A stretch of DNA of 8,994 bases from Trueperaceae bacterium (GCA_003567075.1 PXAU01000014.1:1-8994); one strand, 5' to 3'. Positions 1-6,683 are shown, counted from the stretch's first letter. Made by a program: numbers and translations. The notes: generated by a model not told the origin, from the letters alone.

Positions 1-1109
1 CCCTCGAAGGCGTTGACCTCCTCGATGAAGCGCTTGAACAGGTAGTTGGCGTCGTGCGGTCCCGGGCTGGCCTCGGGGTGGTACTGCACGCTGAAGACCG
101 GGTAGCGCAGGTGCGCCATGCCCTCGAGCGTGCCGTCGTTCAAGTTCAGATGCGTGGCCATGAACTGGCGGCCGGGGATGGTGTCGATCGCCACGGCGTA
201 GTTGTGGTTCTGGCTGGTGATCTCGACCTCGCCCGTGATGACGTTCTTGACCGGGGTGTTGGCACCGTGGTGGCCGTGCGTGAGCTTGTACGTGCGGCCG
301 CCCACCGCCAGGCCCAGCAGCTGGTGGCCCATGCAGATCCCGTACGTGGGCAGCAGGCCCAGCAGCTGCCACACCGTGTCGTGGGCGTAGCGAGGGCCGT
401 CCGGGTCGCCGGGCCCGTTCGACAGCACCAAGCCGTAGGGGTTGAGCGCCATGATCTGCGCCGGCGTGGTCTGCGCCGGTACCACGATCACCTCGGCACC
501 GGCCTGCTCGAGCTTGTACACGATCGAGTGCTTGATGCCGAAATCGATCACCACCACCCGCGGGTGGTCCTTGAAGGTCGGCCGGGCGTACGGCAGCGGC
601 GTGGTCACCTCGGGCGTCATGTCGCGACCGTCGATGTCCTCGTGCGCCTTCGCGCGCGCCACCAACTCGGCCTCGCTGGCGTCGTCGATGGTGCCGTGCC
701 GGATCACGCCCTTCACGACGCCGCCGGTGCGCAAGCGGCGCGTCAGGGCGCGCGTGTCGATGCCCTCGATCCCGACGATGCCGTGCTGCTCCATGAACGA
801 CTGCAGGTCTTGGTTGGCGCGGTGGTTGGACGAGGTACGGCTGAACTCGCGCACGATGAAGCCACGTGCGAAGGGGCGGTTCGACTCCATGTCGTACACC
901 GACACGCCGTAGTTGCCGATGTGCGGGTAGGTCATGGTCACGATCTGACCGTGGTACGAGGGGTCGGTCAGGATCTCCTGGTACCCCGTCATCGAGGTGT
1001 TGAACACCACCTCGCCGATGGTGTCCCCGGCCGCCCCGAAGGCGTAGCCGTAGTACACGGTGCCGTCCTCGAGGGCGAGCACGGCCGGCGGCTTGCGAAC
1101 GAGCGGCAT
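1..1109 (-). CDS. carA: Carbamoyl-phosphate synthetase small (glutaminase) subunit, 3' end cut by window
   Basis: CarA hydrolyses glutamine and channels ammonia to CarB, which makes carbamoyl phosphate for pyrimidine and arginine synthesis in the cytoplasm. The visible 369 residues start MPLVRKPPAVLALEDGTVYY. The N-terminal CarA domain carries the family stretch FNTSMTGYQEILTDPSYHGQ and, later, GIEGIDTRALTRRLR. The C-terminal class I glutamine amidotransferase domain has the nucleophile Cys259 in YGICMGHQLLGLAVGG, and His344 and Glu346 in VQYHPEASPGPHD, so the triad is complete. The family is usually about 380 residues (E. coli 382), so only the last handful of codons lie outside the window. 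The ATG at 1109 has GGAGGT 7 nt upstream, which fixes the start. The gene is divergent from the sucrose-phosphate synthase gene. Whether carB follows cannot be seen. Confidence 0.97.
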   Translation of the reverse strand, partial: MPLVRKPPAVLALEDGTVYYGYAFGAAGDTIGEVVFNTSMTGYQEILTDPSYHGQIVTMTYPHIGNYGVSVYDMESNRPFARGFIVREFSRTSSNHRANQDLQSFMEQHGIVGIEGIDTRALTRRLRTGGVVKGVIRHGTIDDASEAELVARAKAHEDIDGRDMTPEVTTPLPYARPTFKDHPRVVVIDFGIKHSIVYKLEQAGAEVIVVPAQTTPAQIMALNPYGLVLSNGPGDPDGPRYAHDTVWQLLGLLPTYGICMGHQLLGLAVGGRTYKLTHGHHGANTPVKNVITGEVEITSQNHNYAVAIDTIPGRQFMATHLNLNDGTLEGMAHLRYPVFSVQYHPEASPGPHDANYLFKRFIEEVNAFE

Positions 1110-1116
1110 GCGGCGC

Positions 1117-1138
1117 ACCTCCGGCGCGGATGCTAGCA
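1117..1138 (-). promoter_or_regulatory. Putative carA promoter -10 and ribosome binding site
   Basis: Read on the minus strand, GGAGGT at 1122-1117 is a near-perfect Shine-Dalgarno sequence 7 nt before the carA ATG. Just upstream, TGCTAGCAT at 1138-1130 fits an extended -10 element (TGnTAnnnT). No -35 hexamer is recognisable at the expected distance. If used, it would give a leader of roughly 15 nt, too short for an attenuator. The ribosome binding site is well supported; the promoter is tentative. Confidence 0.4.
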
Positions 1139-1207
1139 CGCGCAGCCCGCCTGCGCGGCCGGCCGAGGCGACCCCGCGCGGCCGCGCCTCACGGTACTCT
1201 CGGGCAC

Positions 1208-1213
1208 GGAGGT
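1208..1213 (+). promoter_or_regulatory. Shine-Dalgarno that decides the sucrose-phosphate synthase start
   Basis: GGAGGT lies 7 nt before the ATG at 1221. The in-frame GTG at 1212 overlaps this site, so 1212 is unlikely to be the start. The 16 bp from here through the ATG differ at only two positions from the corresponding 16 bp in front of carA, on the opposite strand. Confidence 0.75.
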
Positions 1214-1220
1214 GCATCGC

Positions 1221-3482
1221 ATGCTCGACACCCCCCAGGACGACCTCTCCGAATCCGGCCGCGAGCTCAGCCAGGCCGACGGCCTCTACCTCCAGATGTA
1301 CAGCGTCCACGGCTTGATCCGTGGGCACGACCTGGAACTCGGCCGGGACGCCGACACCGGCGGCCAGACGAAGTACGTGGTCGAACTCGCGCGCGCCTTG
1401 GGCGAGCGGCCCGAGGTGGCGCAGGTCGACCTGTTCACCCGCCGCATCGACGACCCGCGCGTCTCGGACGATTACGACGAGGCCATCGAACCGCTCTCGG
1501 AGCACGCCCGCATCGTGCGGATCCGTTGCGGTGGCGGCCGCTACCGGCGCAAGGAGCGCCTCTGGCCGTACCTCGACGCCTTCGTCGACGAGGCCCTGCG
1601 CTTCACCCGTGAGCAGGGCCGCTGGCCCGACCTCGTGCACGGCCACTACGCCGACGCCGGCTACGTGGCGCGGCACCTGGCCAGCTACGTCGGTGCGCCG
1701 CTCGTCTTCACCGGGCACTCGTTGGGCCGCACGAAGCTGCAGGTGCTGACCGGCGCGGGGCTCTCGGAAGAGGAGGTCGACGAGCGCTACCACATCCACC
1801 ACCGCATCGGCGTCGAAGAGACGATGCTGCGCGACGCCGACGTGGTGATCGCCAGCACCAGCCACGAGATGGAGCGCGGCTACGAGCTCTACAAGGCCGC
1901 GCCTGAGGCCAGCTTCGAGGTCATCCCGCCCGGCATCGACGTCAACCGCTTCTACCCCTACTACCACGACCTGGACGAGAACCTCGACCCTGGCGAAGAT
2001 GCGCGGCGCGCGCGCGTGCGCATGCGCGAGGAGATCGGCCGCTTCCTCAACCGCCCCGAGAAGCCACTCATCCTGGCCATCAGCCGCCCCGACAAACGCA
2101 AGAACATCGAGGGCCTCGTCACCGCCTACGGCGAAGACAAGGAGCTGCAGTCGATCGCCAACCTGGCGATCTTCGCGGGCGTGCGCAGGGACATCCGCGA
2201 CATGAGCGACAACGAGCGCGAGGTCCTCACCGAGCTGCTGCTGCTGATGGACCGCTACGACCTGTACGGCAAGATGGCGCTGCCGAAGAAGCACGACCCA
2301 GACACCGACATCCCGGTCCTGTACCGGCTCGCGGCGGCCTCCGGCGGCGTGTTCATCAACCCGGCGCTCACCGAGAACTTCGGTATCACCCTGATCGAGG
2401 CCTCCTCGGTCGGCCTGCCGGTGGTGAGCACCGATCACGGCGGCCCCCAGGACATCATCAGCAACTGCCGCAGCGGCGTGCTCATCGACGCGCGCGACCG
2501 CGAGCAGATCCGTCGCGAACTCAAGCGCGTGCTGGTCGAGCGCGAGCTGTGGGAGACGTACTCCCGCAACGGCGTCGACGGCGTGCGCCAGTACTACGCC
2601 TGGGACGCGCACGCCGAGCGCTACCTCGAGGTGGTGGGGCCGCTGCTGGCGTCGGCCGAGGACGACGACGACCGGCCGGCCGCGCGCCGGCGCACCGGCG
2701 TGGCGCGCTGGCTCGATCAGGCCGAGCGCCTGCTGGTCTCGGACATCGACCACACCCTCATCCACGACGACGATCCTGAGGCCGGCGACGTCGAGGCGCT
2801 GGAGCGCCTGGGCGAGGTGCTGCGGGCTTCCAAGGTGGCCTTCGCCGTCGCCAGCGGGCGCTCGCTGGAACTGGTGCAAGAGGCGCTCGACGAGCACCCC
2901 ATGCCGCTGCCGGCGGTCGTGATCAGCAGCGTCGGGAGCGAGATCCACTACGCTGGCGGCGACACCGAGGAGCGCCGCTGGCTGCCCGACGACGGCTTCG
3001 CGCGCCACCTCCAGCACCAGTGGGACCGCGACGCCGTGCGCGAGGTGCTGGCCGGCATCGAGGGCCTCACCCCGCAGGAGGACGAGGCGCAGCGCCGCTT
3101 CAAGCTCTCGTTCTTCGTCGACGATGAGGCGCTGGCCGAGACCGCCAAGCGGACGCTGCACGAAGCGGGCCTGAAGGCCACCGTGATCTACTCGCACGGC
3201 GCCTTCCTGGACGTCCTGCCGCCGCGCGCCAGCAAGGGCAAGGCGGTGCGTTTCCTCGGTCAGAAGTGGGGTTTCGCCAACCAACGCATCGCCGTGGCCG
3301 GCGACTCCGGCAACGACGAGGAGATGCTGCGCGGTCCCGCGAAAGCCATCGTGGTCGGCAACTTCGCGCCCGAACTGGCGCACCTGCAGGGCAAGCGCGG
3401 GGTCTACGTGGCCGAGGGAACGTACGCGGCCGGCGTGCTCGAGGGCCTGCGGCACTGGGGCTTCATCAAGGACGACGACTGA
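1221..3482 (+). CDS. sps: Bidomain sucrose-phosphate synthase with C-terminal sucrose-phosphate phosphatase-type HAD domain
   Basis: Predicted to join UDP-glucose (or ADP-glucose) with fructose 6-phosphate to give sucrose 6-phosphate, then possibly to dephosphorylate it to sucrose. The protein has 753 residues. The N-terminal GT4 part, about residues 20-475, shows GRDADTGGQTKY (about 41-52), HGHYADAGYVA, FTGHSLGRTKLQ, ISRPDKRKNIEGL, GKMALPKKH, and the E-x7-E motif Glu385/Glu393 in ALTENFGITLIEASSVGLP. An acidic then basic linker (EDDDDRPAARRR) leads into a HAD domain at about 505-750: motif I DIDHT (Asp508, Asp510), motif II ASGR (Ser545), motif III Lys672 in SKGKAV, and motif IV GDSGNDEE (Asp695, Asp699). 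In several plant and cyanobacterial SPS proteins this domain has lost catalytic residues; here they are present. ATG 1221 is chosen over GTG 1212 because of the Shine-Dalgarno. The sugar-nucleotide preference cannot be read from the sequence. Confidence 0.93.
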   Translation: MLDTPQDDLSESGRELSQADGLYLQMYSVHGLIRGHDLELGRDADTGGQTKYVVELARALGERPEVAQVDLFTRRIDDPRVSDDYDEAIEPLSEHARIVRIRCGGGRYRRKERLWPYLDAFVDEALRFTREQGRWPDLVHGHYADAGYVARHLASYVGAPLVFTGHSLGRTKLQVLTGAGLSEEEVDERYHIHHRIGVEETMLRDADVVIASTSHEMERGYELYKAAPEASFEVIPPGIDVNRFYPYYHDLDENLDPGEDARRARVRMREEIGRFLNRPEKPLILAISRPDKRKNIEGLVTAYGEDKELQSIANLAIFAGVRRDIRDMSDNEREVLTELLLLMDRYDLYGKMALPKKHDPDTDIPVLYRLAAASGGVFINPALTENFGITLIEASSVGLPVVSTDHGGPQDIISNCRSGVLIDARDREQIRRELKRVLVERELWETYSRNGVDGVRQYYAWDAHAERYLEVVGPLLASAEDDDDRPAARRRTGVARWLDQAERLLVSDIDHTLIHDDDPEAGDVEALERLGEVLRASKVAFAVASGRSLELVQEALDEHPMPLPAVVISSVGSEIHYAGGDTEERRWLPDDGFARHLQHQWDRDAVREVLAGIEGLTPQEDEAQRRFKLSFFVDDEALAETAKRTLHEAGLKATVIYSHGAFLDVLPPRASKGKAVRFLGQKWGFANQRIAVAGDSGNDEEMLRGPAKAIVVGNFAPELAHLQGKRGVYVAEGTYAAGVLEGLRHWGFIKDDD

Positions 3483-3494
3483 GCGACGCCGCCA

Positions 3495-3566
3495 GCGGCG
3501 GCCCGTCGTGACGGATCGTCCGACGACGAGTCAGTCGAAGCGGCGATCCGTCGTGTGGGCCGCCGC
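3495..3566. terminator. Long two-part inverted repeat between convergent genes, probable bidirectional terminator
   Basis: GCGGCGGCCC at 3495-3504 is the exact reverse complement of GGGCCGCCGC at 3557-3566. Inside it, GACGGATCG at 3510-3518 pairs perfectly with CGATCCGTC at 3544-3552. The two stems (10 and 9 bp) are separated by a small internal loop (5 and 4 nt), with a 25-nt apical loop. The structure begins 12 nt after the SPS stop and ends 7 nt past the glmU-like stop, so it serves both convergent transcripts. There is no T-tract on either strand, so factor-assisted termination or 3'-end protection of the mRNA is also possible. Confidence 0.55.
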
Positions 3567-3589
3567 CGGCGGGTCAGTCGAAGCGGCGA
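3530..3589. repeat. 17-bp direct repeat duplicating the 3' end of the glmU-like gene
   Basis: The 17-mer GTCAGTCGAAGCGGCGA occurs at 3530-3546 and again at 3573-3589, 43 bp apart; the CC at the third and fourth positions after the 17-mer start of flanking sequence is also shared (ATCC versus ACCC). The right copy covers the last codons and TGA stop of the glmU-like gene; the left copy lies beyond the stop, partly in the hairpin loop. The 43-bp offset is not a multiple of three, so the left copy is out of frame with the gene. It looks like a small local duplication. Confidence 0.7.
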
Positions 3590-4575
3590 CCCTGCGCCAC
3601 CGTGTGCGGCGGCACCTGCGCGCCCGCTGCCAGCACGCAGTCGCGCAGCACCGCGTAGGCGCCCACGCGCGCGCCCTCGCCCACCTCGCACGCGCCCAGC
3701 AGCATCGCTCCGGGCTCCAGCACCACGTCGCGGTCCAAGCGCGCCGTCTCGTCGATGACCGTGCTCGCGGGCGCGTGCATGGAGACACCGGCGGCCAGCC
3801 AGCGGCGCCGGGTGCGATCGCGCAGCAGCGCCTCGGCCCGCGCCAGTTGGGCGCGGTCGTTGACGCCCACCAGCAGCCGCGTCTCGTCGTCGGCCAGCAC
3901 GGCGCGCACCGGCAACCCGGCCGCGCGGTACGCGGCGATGACGCCGGTGAGGTAGTACTCGCGCGCCGCGTTGTCGTCGCCGAGGCGTTCGAGCAACCCC
4001 CACAGGTGCGCGTCGAAGGCGTACGTGCCGGGGTTCACCTCGCGCACCGCGCGCGTCGCGGCGTCGGCGTCGGCGTCCTCAACCACCTGCGTCACCTCGC
4101 CGCCGGGCGTCCGCAGCACCCGCCCCAGCCCGCGCGGATCGGTCACCTCGTACGTCAGCAGCGTCATGCCGGTCGCAGCGCCGCGTTGCGTCTGCAGCAA
4201 CCGCGACAGGCTCTCGCCCGTCACCAACGGCGCGTCGCCGTTCAGCACCACCACCGTCGGGTAGCGGCCCTCGAGCAGCGAGCGCGTCGCCGCCACGGCG
4301 GCGGCGGTGCCGTCGCGCGGGCCCTGGTCCACGCAGGTGACGTCGACGCCTGCCAACGCCGCGCGCACGTCGTCCCCGCCGTGGCGTACCACCACCAGGG
4401 TCCGCTGCGCCCGCAGCGCCGCGGCGGCGCGCAGCACGTGCAGCACCAGCGGCACCCCGGCCACCTCGTGCAGCACCTTGGGCAGGCGCGAGCGCATGCG
4501 CGTCCCCTCGCCCGCGGCCATCACCACCACGGCGACCGGGTCGGTGCCGCGGTCGACGCCGTCGGGCACGCTCAC
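3574..4575 (-). CDS. glmU: GlmU-type UDP-GlcNAc uridylyltransferase lacking most of the acetyltransferase domain
   Basis: The 333-residue product matches the N-terminal uridylyltransferase half of GlmU, which makes UDP-GlcNAc from GlcNAc-1-P and UTP for peptidoglycan. Visible motifs: AAGEGTRMRSRLPKVLHEVAG (20-40, with Arg26 and Lys33), GPRDGTAAAV (85-94), NGDAPL with Asp114, VNPGTYAFD with Asn181, EYYLTGVI with Glu207, and GVNDRAQLARAEALL (237-251). From about residue 263 a left-handed beta-helix begins (GVSMHAPASTVIDETARL), but it ends after about 70 residues at QGRRFD. Bifunctional GlmU is about 456 residues, so the acetyltransferase active site and acetyl-CoA site are missing. Only about 90 bp separate this stop from the convergent SPS stop, so no lost domain lies downstream. 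The GTG at 4575 overlaps the lgt stop (GTGA), implying translational coupling. It could also be a related sugar-1-P nucleotidyltransferase. Confidence 0.85.
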   Translation of the reverse strand: MSVPDGVDRGTDPVAVVVMAAGEGTRMRSRLPKVLHEVAGVPLVLHVLRAAAALRAQRTLVVVRHGGDDVRAALAGVDVTCVDQGPRDGTAAAVAATRSLLEGRYPTVVVLNGDAPLVTGESLSRLLQTQRGAATGMTLLTYEVTDPRGLGRVLRTPGGEVTQVVEDADADAATRAVREVNPGTYAFDAHLWGLLERLGDDNAAREYYLTGVIAAYRAAGLPVRAVLADDETRLLVGVNDRAQLARAEALLRDRTRRRWLAAGVSMHAPASTVIDETARLDRDVVLEPGAMLLGACEVGEGARVGAYAVLRDCVLAAGAQVPPHTVAQGRRFD

Positions 4576-5633
4576 GAGCGCGTGCCGCGGCCCGCGCCCT
4601 TGCCGCGCCGGCCGGCGCCCTTGCCCCGCTGACCCGCGGCGTCGCGCCGCGCCGCGTCGCGTCGGGCCGCGGCACGCGCCCCGCCGGGCGGCCGCCCACC
4701 ACGGGCCCCCGCCGCTCCGGCCGCCGCCGGCGCCGGCTCGTCTGTCTTGTACGGTCGCCGCGACAGCAGCCACCAGGCGACCGCCACGATCACCACGCTG
4801 GCGAGCTGCGTCGCGGTGAACAGCCCCACGCCGGCGCTCTCGTTCAGGTACACCCGCCACGGCAACGGGTTGTCGCGGAAGGGCTCCTCGATCACGCTGC
4901 GGATCACCGAGTACCACAAGAAGGCGTGCAGGATCACCGCGCCGTGCTTCTTGGCACGCGCCAGCGCCCACAGCACCACCCCCAGCACCAGCACCCCCAC
5001 CAGCGCGCCGTAGAGCTGCGTCAGGTGCACCACGCACGCCTCGGGCTCGCCGCCCACCGCCGCGGCCATGCGCAAGGCCTGGCAGGCGGGCGGGGCACCC
5101 GACCACAGGTCGTCGCCGAACACCAGCCGACCGACGGCCCCGAACGTCTCGGTGCCGCGCTCGGGCCAACGGAAGCCGATGGCCCAGTCGGTGAGGCGGC
5201 CACCGGTGTCGGTGCCGTTCATGAAGTTGCCGAGGCGCCCACCGATGATGCCGAGCGCCATCACCGGCGCCAGCACGTCGAGGTAGCGCCACACGTCGTA
5301 ACGCTGGCGGCGCGCGCCCCAGGCCAGCACCAGCACCACGCCCGCCACCGCGCCGTGGATCGAGAGGCCGCCCTCCCACACGGCGAAGGCGCGCAACGGA
5401 TCGCCCCCGGGACCGAAGAAGGCGCCAGGGCTGGTGAGCACGTACACGATGCGCGCCCCGACCAGGCCCGCCAGCACCATCCAGGGCGTCATGTCGAGCA
5501 TCCAGGCCGGGTCGAGACCGCGCCCGCGCGCCAGCCGCACGCCCCACACCGCGCCCAGCAGCACGCCGCCGGCGATGAGCAGGCCGTACCAACGGAGCTC
5601 GAGCGGGCCGATCGTCACGAAGATAGGGTCCAT
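4572..5633 (-). CDS. lgt: Phosphatidylglycerol-prolipoprotein diacylglyceryl transferase
   Basis: Lgt is an inner-membrane enzyme that transfers diacylglycerol from phosphatidylglycerol to the lipobox cysteine of prolipoproteins. The 353-residue protein starts MDPIFVTIGPLELRWYGLLI, typical of the family. It contains GGLSIHG with His93, the Lgt signature GGRLGNFMNG (131-140), HLTQLYGALVG (203-213, the usual HPSQLYE region), and VIEEPFRDN with Arg253, the likely equivalent of an essential E. coli arginine. About seven hydrophobic segments are spread across residues 15-290. Two oddities: the stretch between the signature and the HLTQLY motif is longer than in E. coli, and residues from about 298 form a basic A/R/G-rich tail with the period-7 repeat RGKGAGR. 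The ATG at 5633 has GGGAGG only 3 nt upstream, but the N-terminal match to the family supports it. The 3' end overlaps the glmU-like gene by 4 nt. Confidence 0.96.
   Translation of the reverse strand: MDPIFVTIGPLELRWYGLLIAGGVLLGAVWGVRLARGRGLDPAWMLDMTPWMVLAGLVGARIVYVLTSPGAFFGPGGDPLRAFAVWEGGLSIHGAVAGVVLVLAWGARRQRYDVWRYLDVLAPVMALGIIGGRLGNFMNGTDTGGRLTDWAIGFRWPERGTETFGAVGRLVFGDDLWSGAPPACQALRMAAAVGGEPEACVVHLTQLYGALVGVLVLGVVLWALARAKKHGAVILHAFLWYSVIRSVIEEPFRDNPLPWRVYLNESAGVGLFTATQLASVVIVAVAWWLLSRRPYKTDEPAPAAAGAAGARGGRPPGGARAAARRDAARRDAAGQRGKGAGRRGKGAGRGTRS
4594..4625 (-). repeat. 21-bp-period repeat in the lgt 3' end
   Basis: The 11-mer GCGCCCTTGCC occurs at 4594-4604 and 4615-4625 (plus strand), exactly 21 bp apart. 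On the coding strand it gives two consecutive RGKGAGR heptads in the basic C-terminal tail of Lgt. A looser repeat (ARRDAARRDAA) lies just before it in the protein. The in-frame period suggests tandem expansion of a disordered tail. Confidence 0.6.
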
Positions 5634-5692
5634 GGTCCTCCCACCGGCCGACGTGGCCGAACGCGCCGCGCAGCCTACCAGCCCCGGGCCGC

Positions 5693-6184
5693 TCAGCCGC
5701 CGAAGAGCCGCACGAACGCCATCACGCCGATGACCACCAGGATCACGGCTTTGCCCACCACCCCGCCCAAGGTGCCGATCAGCGCCCCCACCCCAGACTT
5801 CATCGCCTCGGCGCCGCTGCGCCCGGTCATCGCCTCGCCGATCATGGCGCCCGCCAGGGCGCCCAGCAGCAGCCCCCAGGGGGGCAGCACCAGCAGGCCT
5901 GCGAGCGCCCCGATCAGCCCGCCGATCACCCCGGCGCGGCGGGCGCCGAAGTAGCGCGAGCCGAGCCAGGTGCCGATGAAGTCGACGCCCTGCGCCAGCA
6001 GCGTCAGGATCCCCGCCCAGACGATGAACTCGACGTCGATGCGGGCGAAGCCGGTGATCCAGCCCGCCAGCACCACGCCCACGAAGGCCAGCGGCACCGC
6101 CGGCAGGGCCGGCAGCACCACGCCCACGGCGGCCGCCGTCAACCCCAGCAGCAACACCAGCGCGGCGAGGACCTGGCTCAGCAC
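5693..6184 (-). CDS. DUF456 family integral membrane protein
   Basis: A 163-residue, almost wholly hydrophobic protein that resembles DUF456 membrane proteins, whose function is not established. The first segment (about residues 5-45) carries the typical GVVLPALPAVPLAF stretch. A second segment covers about 52-72. A glycine/alanine-rich region with GARRAGVIGGLIGALAGLL and GALAGAMIGEAMTG (about 80-120) resembles glycine-zipper packing, and a last hydrophobic segment runs from about 130 to 160. There is no signal peptide cleavage motif. The GTG at 6184 follows the stop of the upstream MoaB/MogA-like gene by 7 nt, with a weak GAGGG about 10 nt before it, so the two are probably co-transcribed. 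lgt follows after 59 bp. Placement between a cofactor-type gene and envelope genes does not reveal its role. Confidence 0.85.
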   Translation of the reverse strand: MLSQVLAALVLLLGLTAAAVGVVLPALPAVPLAFVGVVLAGWITGFARIDVEFIVWAGILTLLAQGVDFIGTWLGSRYFGARRAGVIGGLIGALAGLLVLPPWGLLLGALAGAMIGEAMTGRSGAEAMKSGVGALIGTLGGVVGKAVILVVIGVMAFVRLFGG

Positions 6185-6191
6185 GCCCGCG

Positions 6192-6671
6192 TCAACCCTC
6201 GGCGCTCCCGCGGGCCGCGGCCACCGCCGCGGGCAGCAGCTCCAGCACGCTGGCCAAGGCCGCCTGGGCCAGCCGCGCCTGGGCCGGCAGGTTGACGATC
6301 ACGACCCCCCGGCGCACGCCCACGACGCCGCGCGTCAGCGCGATCTCGGGGTGGCGCTCGCCGGCGACCAGGCGCATGCGTTCGGCCAGACCGGGGACCT
6401 CGCGCTCGATCACCTCCAGCGTCGCCTCGGGCGTGCGGTCGCGCCGGCCGATGCCGATGCCACCGCAGCTGAGCACCAGGTCGACGCCGTCGCCGTCCGA
6501 CATCAGCCGCAGCCGCGCGCGGATGAGCGCCTGCTCGTCGGCGACCGCCTGGTAGTCGACCTCGACGTAGGGACCCTGCGCAAGCAGCGCCCGCAGCCCT
6601 TGCAGGGCGACCTCCTCGCGCCCAGCCGTGCCGGCGGGCGCCTCGACCGTGAGCCATGCGGTTCGTACCAC
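6192..6671 (-). CDS. Divergent MoaB/MogA-like molybdopterin-binding (MoCF_biosynth) protein
   Basis: The family adenylylates molybdopterin before molybdenum insertion. From GTG 6671 the product has 159 residues: AWLTVEAP near the N-terminus, VADEQALI (43-50, with Asp45), DLVLSCGGIGIGRRDRTPEA (64-83, with Asp78), EREVPGLAERMR (89-100), and VIVNLPAQA (124-132). The order and spacing match MogA/MoaB, and both acidic residues thought to be important in MogA have counterparts. Several signature positions differ: LTVEA for the usual LTVSD, CGGIG for TGGTG, and NLPAQ for NLPG. A changed substrate or a non-Moco role is therefore possible. An upstream in-frame GTG at 6749 would add 26 residues read through the promoter region and is not preferred. 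No Shine-Dalgarno precedes 6671, but TACGAT ends 6 nt before it, which would suit a leaderless mRNA. No other Moco gene is in the window. Confidence 0.8.
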   Translation of the reverse strand: MVRTAWLTVEAPAGTAGREEVALQGLRALLAQGPYVEVDYQAVADEQALIRARLRLMSDGDGVDLVLSCGGIGIGRRDRTPEATLEVIEREVPGLAERMRLVAGERHPEIALTRGVVGVRRGVVIVNLPAQARLAQAALASVLELLPAAVAAARGSAEG

Positions 6672-6677
6672 GAACGC

Positions 6678-6683
6678 ATCGTA
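6678..6683 (-). promoter_or_regulatory. Possible -10 box for a leaderless MoaB/MogA-like mRNA
   Basis: TACGAT (4 of 6 matches to TATAAT, including the key TA and final T) ends 6 nt before the GTG at 6671, the spacing expected when transcription starts at the start codon. No good -35 is seen and no Shine-Dalgarno is present. This is tentative. Confidence 0.3.

Noticed and set aside
54..1136. 360-codon plus-strand frame opposite carA
   Set aside because: It lies wholly antisense to carA, which has a complete catalytic triad and a good ribosome site. The translation is low-complexity and unrecognisable.
1156..1187. Perfect palindromes CGGCCGGCCG (1156-1165) and GCGCGGCCGCGC (1176-1187) as operators
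   Set aside because: Short all-GC palindromes are common by chance at this base composition, and nothing links them to a known regulator.
1212..1220. GTG at 1212 as the start of the sucrose-phosphate synthase
   Set aside because: It overlaps the Shine-Dalgarno. ATG 1221 has ideal spacing.
3483..3573. A frameshifted remnant of the GlmU acetyltransferase domain
   Set aside because: Only about 90 bp are available before the SPS stop, and all frames give low-complexity sequence with no beta-helix hexapeptides. The out-of-frame copy of the gene end is a 17-bp duplication only.
3508..4632. 374-codon plus-strand frame opposite the glmU-like gene
   Set aside because: It is H, R, A and Q-rich and runs through the hairpin and two real genes on the other strand. 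No motif or ribosome site supports it.
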